A DNA stretch of 64,000 bases from Favolaschia claudopus. Lineage: Eukaryota > Basidiomycota > Agaricomycetes > Agaricales > Mycenaceae. Of this stretch, positions 58,271 to 64,000 are shown one piece after another (positions within the stretch are counted from its first letter, which is position 1; every line of letters begins with the position of its first letter). The position numbers and the translations under genes were made by a program. Below the pieces are notes generated by a model. It had not been told where the DNA came from and did not search any database. It saw only the letters and a program-made list of their open reading frames with translations. The DNA lies in assembly GCA_037176885.1 (NCBI GenBank), contig JAWWNJ010000009.1:2170001-2234000 (forward strand). Direction: 5' to 3'.

Positions 58271-58760
58271 TGGTTATGCAGAGTTGATTGAGGATTTATT
58301 GGAGAGCATTGAGCATGGGTTGGATGCGGACAGAGGAAGAGGGGGACGTTGAATCCCTGGGGAGATTGAGGCGCGTTGATTCTTCCCTCTACTTCTTCGC
58401 TGGTTTTTGTGCGATCGAGTTGACTGATCCCGACCTCGTAGGATTTATTGCAGAGGCTACGAACCCTCAAGCTGCGACGAAAGTCCGCGCAGCTTTCACG
58501 AACATGCTCGGGCAAATGCCCGCAGGCCAACACCCCATCCCAGCCTGGCCTTCCTCCGACAGCAACAGCAAAACCATCTATCTTAATGCTCAGGGCCGCC
58601 GACATTCCACACATACGACACCTGTAGACGACGATGGGCAGACCTTCAGCACACATTCCGACAACAACTCCGACGGGCGGGCTCGCCACGCTGCTTCATC
58701 GACTTCTCTACCCCTGATCCCGACGCCGCACCGCTATATCGGCACGGCCTGGGCGTGACT
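58271..58760 (+). other. possible gene fragment
   Basis: One frame is open to a TGA at 58756 and includes GQHPIPAWPSSDSNSKTIYL, which is vaguely like the C-terminal region of fungal carboxylesterase-type hydrolases (a Trp-Pro followed by a short beta segment). No catalytic triad is present and no upstream exons were found. It may be a relic. Confidence 0.25.
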
Positions 58761-59179
58761 CCCAGTGACGCCGCTGGCGCTACCTGACTTCGAAGCAGCG
58801 TACAAACTCGCCTTCTCCTTATCATCATTCAGATTCTCCTTCACCCTATCGATAATCGCAGCCTTCGCTCCACCCACTAATCACAGCTGACGGACTGTGT
58901 CCGCGCCATGCACGCGGCGACCTGGTGAGCGTCCCGTCCAGCAAATCATCCTGGTGGCCCACTACGCCCCCTTCGAGGTTTAGCCGCAATCAGATTCAGG
59001 CGCCGTACAAATGCGCTCGCGATAGCAAGCAGACGTCGACGTCGACTGACTCCTCCTCCAGAGCGGCGTAGCGCAAGCCGTCGTATCGTCCAAACACCGG
59101 CGACTCGGACAAATCCCTACGTTTGTGTATTTGCATTATCAGCATTCGTTGCATGAAATTTTGAATCGGGTCCGTGTTC
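58761..59179. other. no gene seen
   Basis: Nothing recognisable on either strand. Confidence 0.35.
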
Positions 59180-59660
59180 ATGGAACATTATTGATGAGTG
59201 AGTGCTGACGGAGATATGAACATATGCAGAACGACCGGGAGAGTTTGGCGGAGCTGCATTGATACCTCAACGACACCGTGGAGGCGGACGCTCCGCCCGT
59301 TTCGCGGCTTGAGTTTGCGCTGCCGATTGCGACGAGACCGAGTCCTCGCTTGCCTCCGCTGCCACCATCAGCAACGCGAGCACGCCCGAGCTGCAGCGAC
59401 GGACTCGGAGGTCTTCCTTCCAGCCGCGCACGCCACCTCAATCCCACCACCCAGCAGCCGCCACCGCCACTCCCGACTTGCGCCGCCGCAAAACAAAGTG
59501 GCTTCGACGCCGGTTTTCTGCCAACGCGACGAACCGCAAATGCGATGCGCAAGTTAATAGTACATAGGTAAGCGGGATTGACATACTTACATGTAGATAG
59601 GCATAGGTAATAAATCGATGTCTCCAAAATCTTTACTTTGAGCGTCGCGACGAGGACGCG
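59180..59660 (+). repeat. dispersed repeat family A, copy 14 (diverged)
   Basis: Its 3' end (TAAGCGGGATTGACATACTT near 59573 and TGTAGATAGGCATAGGTAAT) is a diverged version of the shared end block at 46077 and 51196. The upstream part is Pro/Ala/Ser-biased. Confidence 0.35.
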
Positions 59661-59870
59661 CTTGCCTGTTTGACTGAACCGCGTTTTATCTACCTCTTTC
59701 TGGCTCAATTTATCTAGCTGGGATTCTCACTGAGAGCTTGAACATTGAAAGCAATAGCATTGTATGATGTCAACTTTTAGGACTCGGAGTACAGCTCAGA
59801 TAGGTATTAAGTTTGAAGCCTCGATCCACAGCTAACGAACCCTCCGGCCCCAACACATCCAGAGGAGTAA

Positions 59871-60397
59871 CTAGACACGCGAGCAGGTGAACGAGCTAGC
59901 CAGATCGTTGAAATTCTCTGTGCCGTCCGGACCCGGAACGGAGTTCATGTTCCAAGTGCCCTCTGCCAAGTAGACATCACCGTTAGAGTTCCCATGGCTA
60001 CCGAGAGTGTCGCAGTTGTATTCCCTGAGCACAAATGTCAGTATGGCAACGCACGCTCATCCGTGTCTCATGAACAGCTCACTCGAAGAAGGTGCAGCCA
60101 TGTCCCGCTGAAACAACGACGGCGCTGATCTGTTTATCGAAAAAGCTCAATCCATCGTCCAGGTTGTAGCAGTGGCCAGAGTTAAAAGCGACATCGGTGC
60201 ATCCGGGGGACGTGACATCTCTGGTGCAAATCTTGACCACCCCAGTGGACTCCTGAAATGAGATGGATTTAAGCAACAATCGGAACAGCGCGCAATGCAT
60301 TGACGCGTACAGTGACGGGGCCATTCACTGGGTTCGCGGAAGCGAGGCCACAGACGGCTACGACGGTGAAGAAGAGAAGAGCTTTTCCGTTGAACAT
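59871..60397 (-). CDS. beta/gamma-crystallin-like small secreted protein
   Basis: Three exons on the minus strand (60397-60311, 60252-60083, 60024-59871) give 136 residues with matching phase. A signal peptide (MFNGKALLFFTVVAVCGLAS, cleaved near Ala21) precedes a compact domain with six cysteines (ICTRD, GCTD, HCYN, GCTFF, NCDT, FTCSR). The pattern CYNL..GLSFFDKQISAVVV..GCTFFEEYNCD is typical of fungal secreted beta/gamma-crystallin-fold proteins, several of which are extracellular effectors or antimicrobial proteins. Activity here is unknown. Introns are 58 nt each. It is the cleanest gene in the right third of the window. Confidence 0.75.
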
Positions 60398-62340
60398 CTT
60401 GTAGCAGTGGGAGGTAGTTGGCTGGTGCGAACTGAGGGTGGTGAGCCACTTCATCCCACCTTTATAGCGTTTTCTACAACGCTGTGTCCGCGGAACCCGT
60501 CGTTGGTGCTGGAGAAATGCTTCGTTTACTCTCGTCTTACAATGTGGGGCAAACGGGAACACGATACCTTCGGCTTTGGAGCCAGGGGACACCGCCGTAG
60601 GTTTCATCAAAGTACTGCTTCTGAAGTTGCGGCAAGCTAAAGAACATCAGCTCTGAATCTATTCGGGAGGTGTCTCCTCACCTGACGTCCATGAATGAAA
60701 AGATGAACGCCGATGCGATTTTATTGTCGTCAGGCCGGGTGTTCCAAGTTCAGCCTGTTTCACCAAGCCTAGCGGAGAGTCAGGTCGGGGAGAACCAGAA
60801 GCCGGTGTGATACCTTGAACTAGCCTATGGTGCTTGCTAACTGTATCGCTAGGTGGCCACCTCTGAAGCACGCTTTGCGCGTGGGATGAGCTTGACGGCA
60901 CCTGAAAGAATTTTCCTCGTTCGAGGGTAAATTAACAGTCTTTCGCTGGAAGCGGCGAGGTCTGTTCAATCGATATAAGCCTTCGATCTGGGGCCTTTGA
61001 TCTGGGGCCGAGAGGTCAGATCGTGATCCAAGTAAGATACATGACTATGCACCTTCTAGTAGTCATGTAAGGGAAAGCAGCGCGACACACGTGAGACGAA
61101 TTAAATCCCGTTCATCCTTGCCCCTACACTATTCCCGCATGCACTTGAGGGGTGCCGGGGAAGGCAGATAATCATAGCAAACGGTATATCGATGAATGTG
61201 GATGAGTACTACAATGTACCTGATGGGTGAGGACTCGGAGGCGACGAAATATGATCATTTCTAAACGAGAGAAAGAAAAGATGGTAAGCCAGGGAACGTC
61301 ATGAAGACGGAGCGAAGCAACTACCATGGGATGGGCTGCTGGGGCCAAATCAAAAAGCGGATAAATCTCAGCTTTCATCTCCGCCGTCGAGTGCGAAGTC
61401 CGAGAAGCCCGCCGCTCAGCACCCTTCGACGAAGAACATCACATGGAGAGGCCGCACTGAAGGACTGGCGGACGGTGGTGGGGATTCCTGTTGCCCCTAA
61501 ACTTACTTGAACGACTGGCGGACAGGGGCCGTGGGCTTACTTCCAGCTGAAGAGACAAGCAAAGCTTGGGATGTCGGCAGCGACGCTCCTCTAGGTGTTT
61601 TGCCCATTGGTCAGCACAGATATTGGCACAGAAGCTGCGGAGTTCAAGGCCTACTACGGAGCCCAAAACGAATCAGAATCTTCGACGAATTGATTTCTTT
61701 CTGACCGGTTTCATCGACCCCACTTTTAATTTGAGAATCAAGGTGAGGTGCGGGAGTCCGAGAAGGCAGCCATCAGCTAACGTGCACGACCAAGCTCCCA
61801 ATCGTTCGTCTCCGCGGTAGGTCCCCTCTTTTCGAAACCTCAGGCTGAGCGTCTCGAAAGCAGTCATGCACGTTGGTTCATAAGTATCCTTGAATCCGGG
61901 AAAAACAGGAAACGGCCAGCATGTTCAGAGTATAGAGATGGAGTTACGCGTTGAAGATATTGCCTGCGAGCCTCAGGTTGAGCAGAACGGTATCATATGT
62001 ATGTGAGCAGGACAGAGCAGGATGTGTAACAGTAACATTGTGTTGGTTATCGTGGCGGTGTGGTGTTCGCCGCGGCGTCCTTTATACTACTTCACTACCA
62101 CCAACTCTTGACCAACTCAGTGCTCACCCTCCGTGGCCGTCATTTCACGGGCAAGAATCGAACCTTACTCGATGCCACTTGAGCGCCAACACGACCCATA
62201 TCTCGCCGCCAGTATTAGCGCTTCAGGAGTAGCTAACGAATCAGCTCCGCAAGGTCCAGTCGTAGCTGTAGGCACTGCTACCACAGCTGTGTCTTCACCC
62301 CCAGTTCGAAGCCCTTCGCAGCCACCGTTTCCCGCAGGAC
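60398..62340. other. no confident gene
   Basis: This stretch includes the upstream region of the secreted protein gene. Around 61455-61530 the word GACTGGCGGAC is repeated 55 bp apart. Several open frames of 60-110 codons overlap on both strands and none shows a recognised domain. Nothing else was seen. Confidence 0.35.
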
Positions 62341-62349
62341 TCTCAAATA

Positions 62350-64000
62350 AGTCCACCATCGTACAAATGGAACCGAAACTGGATTAGCCGACTCGGAGGC
62401 GTCGCGGCGCGAGCACAAAATGCAGCTCTCGAACGATGGATACGCAAGCTCGGTGAGGTGAGCCGCCGCCGGGGTATATGATGGAGTGAATAAGCGGAAA
62501 GCAAAGTATTTTGAGTTGCGGTGATGTTGTACATGTCTTTTTCATGTGTCTGATACCGATGAATATTTGCTTTACAGTGAGATTTTCTCAATGAGTTACC
62601 TGCGGAAACTGTATTCCCCATGGTATTTGCTTGCTTATGAGCTATTTCCATTGCTATCCCTGTCGCGGCCAACATCGAACGAAACGAGGAGATAAAAACA
62701 AGACCTGACAGCGGCGTATACTGTAAGTGGACGATTCAAGGACGACGGTGGGACGACGAAAAAAATTTAGCCGACCGTACTGTTCTGGCAAATGTTTAGA
62801 GGGAGCAGCGCCTGGCATCTTGCTAGCAAGCTATGCACCGTGACAAACTATACTTATGGTATGCGAAAAGATGCGAAAAGACGCCTCAAAAATGTTTTCA
62901 ATTCAGAGCTCTCAGTGTATGGAGGCTTGGTGTAACTCTCTGAGGCCCCAAATCAGCTTCCAATTGCTCCCATTGAATGCCTCGCCTTCAAGGACGATGA
63001 CGGAACGCGCGGCGGCGCCTCGTTGTCAAGTATTGGTCTCATTGCTCTCCTTGTTCTTGTTTTCCGCCTGTCCACTAGTGGCGCATCCACCGCCCACATC
63101 GAATATAATTCTCGTTAGCTTCGACATTGGCAGTGTTTTTATCGTCTGATCATAAAGCCTGCTACCACAGCCCTTGAAGACTTTGGCCTCCATCCTCCAT
63201 TGAAGCTTCAAGCCGGACAGCTGGACTGTCTCCCAATTTCTTTTTCACTATCCTCTTGACCGTCATTTCTCCTCCATTTTCAAGTTCTCTCCCTTGCCCA
63301 AATCGCAGCGCGACGATTCGAAGAATGTTGGCTGTCTGCAATTGCGGGTTGGTTCATCCTTCTAACGCAGCTAGTCTCATAAGATATCCCCTTGGTTCCA
63401 GTTCTTCGACAAACAGCAACACGATGCCCTCGCCAAGCACTATTATAACCACCCTCGCAACTACTTATGGAATGCCATCCTCATATCCGCTCCCCAAAAG
63501 CTCGTCTTCGAGAAGACACTCTCGGCGCCCCCGCTCAAGTGCCTCAGAATCATCGTTTCCCTGTTCACCGACTGCCAGTGGTGTTACCACCAAACGGCGT
63601 AGCATCACTTCTACAGCGTACGTGTCTTTAACTTTGAAGATGATTGTATTTTCTTTTGATCTATCTCCCAGCACCTCGAGCTCTGAACCCTCCCACACCT
63701 ACGACTCACCTGCTAATAGCACGTCGTGCCCCTCCTCCGGCTCGTCGCCCCCAGACCATTCTATATTGTACGCCGAATTGTATACACGCCTTTCAGCTTA
63801 CTTACCCTAACTCCCTAGCCCTTCCAACGGGAGATCCTGTCCCTCCATCGCCCTCATCGTCGGCACCACCCTCGCCGCACTCGTCCTCGCCGTAATCCTT
63901 CTCCTCCTCTGCTTTCTCGCCCTCCGGAAACGACGGCGCCTCCGCAACCGCATCACGCTCCTCGACCCTCCTGCGCCATTTGATATTGCCTCGTCATACA
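62350..64000 (+). repeat. segmental duplication, copy 2
   Basis: It is the partner of 53240-55050 and runs to the end of the window, so its right border is unknown. Confidence 0.75.
62997..64000 (+). CDS. Ser/Pro-rich single-pass membrane protein, copy 2 (cut by window end)
   Basis: A signal peptide reads MTERAAAPRCQVLVSLLSLF from ATG 62997, with a likely donor after about 63112. Downstream exons parallel copy 1: 63424-63617, 63672-63767 and 63819 to the window end (CPSIALIVGTTLAALVLAVI in the membrane helix), all phase 2. The region 63150-63420 should contain the extracellular exons joining the two parts, but I could not join it in one frame. Unlike copy 1 it has a single copy of the short Ser-rich exon. 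The protein is presumably secretory-pathway and surface located. Confidence 0.5.

Noticed and set aside
1..64000. CRISPR arrays, bacterial operons, ribosome binding sites, Rho-independent terminators
   Set aside because: The window is eukaryotic, with spliced genes. The only regular repeat array is the protein-coding TPR array, which has no spacers.
1..64000. LTR retrotransposons
   Set aside because: No pol-type motifs (reverse transcriptase or RNase H) and no pair of long direct repeats around such genes were seen. The one integrase core belongs to the palindromic element and has no neighbouring reverse transcriptase.

Overview
The window looks like an Agaricomycete (mushroom-forming basidiomycete) nuclear chromosome, plausibly Mycena-like. 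The basis is dense short introns (about 47-78 nt, GT-AG with occasional GC-AG), protein families expanded in Agaricales (F-box/LRR, fungal alpha-kinases, NB-ARC-TPR, DUF6534-type membrane proteins, small secreted Cys proteins, VIT/VWA proteins) and heavy transposon and repeat load. Genus is an inference; nothing in the window proves it.

Layout. 1-8.2 kb: gene-poor, with degenerate repeats, a possible decayed intron-rich gene (about 2.15-4.56 kb), a MITE-like CCGAAA-rich element and one copy of a dispersed repeat (called family A here). 8.2-16 kb: an intact VIT/VWA protein gene, a broken F-box gene, and a seven-exon gene whose protein is an internal tandem duplication with matching intron positions. 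16.26-21.75 kb: a complete Mutator-like element (MULE) with a 1020-aa transposase carrying a SWIM zinc finger, long terminal inverted repeats and a 6-bp flanking direct repeat.

22.15-31.98 kb: a giant near-perfect palindrome with two 4909-bp arms around an 11-nt spacer. Each arm carries an integrase-core (DDE) transposase gene divergent from a fungal alpha-kinase gene. Its 38-bp outer end has a third copy just outside the left arm. Both alpha-kinase copies share the same apparent one-base frameshift at a C-run.

32-44 kb: a frameshifted F-box/LRR gene, a CFEM-like secreted protein, a small membrane ORF, a small MITE, and a large NB-ARC protein with 14 gap-free 126-bp TPR repeats. 44-64 kb: mostly nested copies of family A in both orientations, a Tc1/mariner-type MITE with perfect 28-bp inverted repeats, a DUF6534-like membrane protein gene with a frame break, a beta/gamma-crystallin-like secreted protein, and two diverged copies of a locus encoding a Ser-rich single-pass membrane protein, one of which gained an extra exon by tandem duplication.

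The genes do not form one pathway. The region reads as a repeat-rich, rapidly evolving accessory compartment in which mobile elements, cargo-type kinases, immune-like repeat receptors and secreted proteins sit together. All exon joins were made by eye from splice motifs and phase, and homology calls come from recognised motifs, not a database search.
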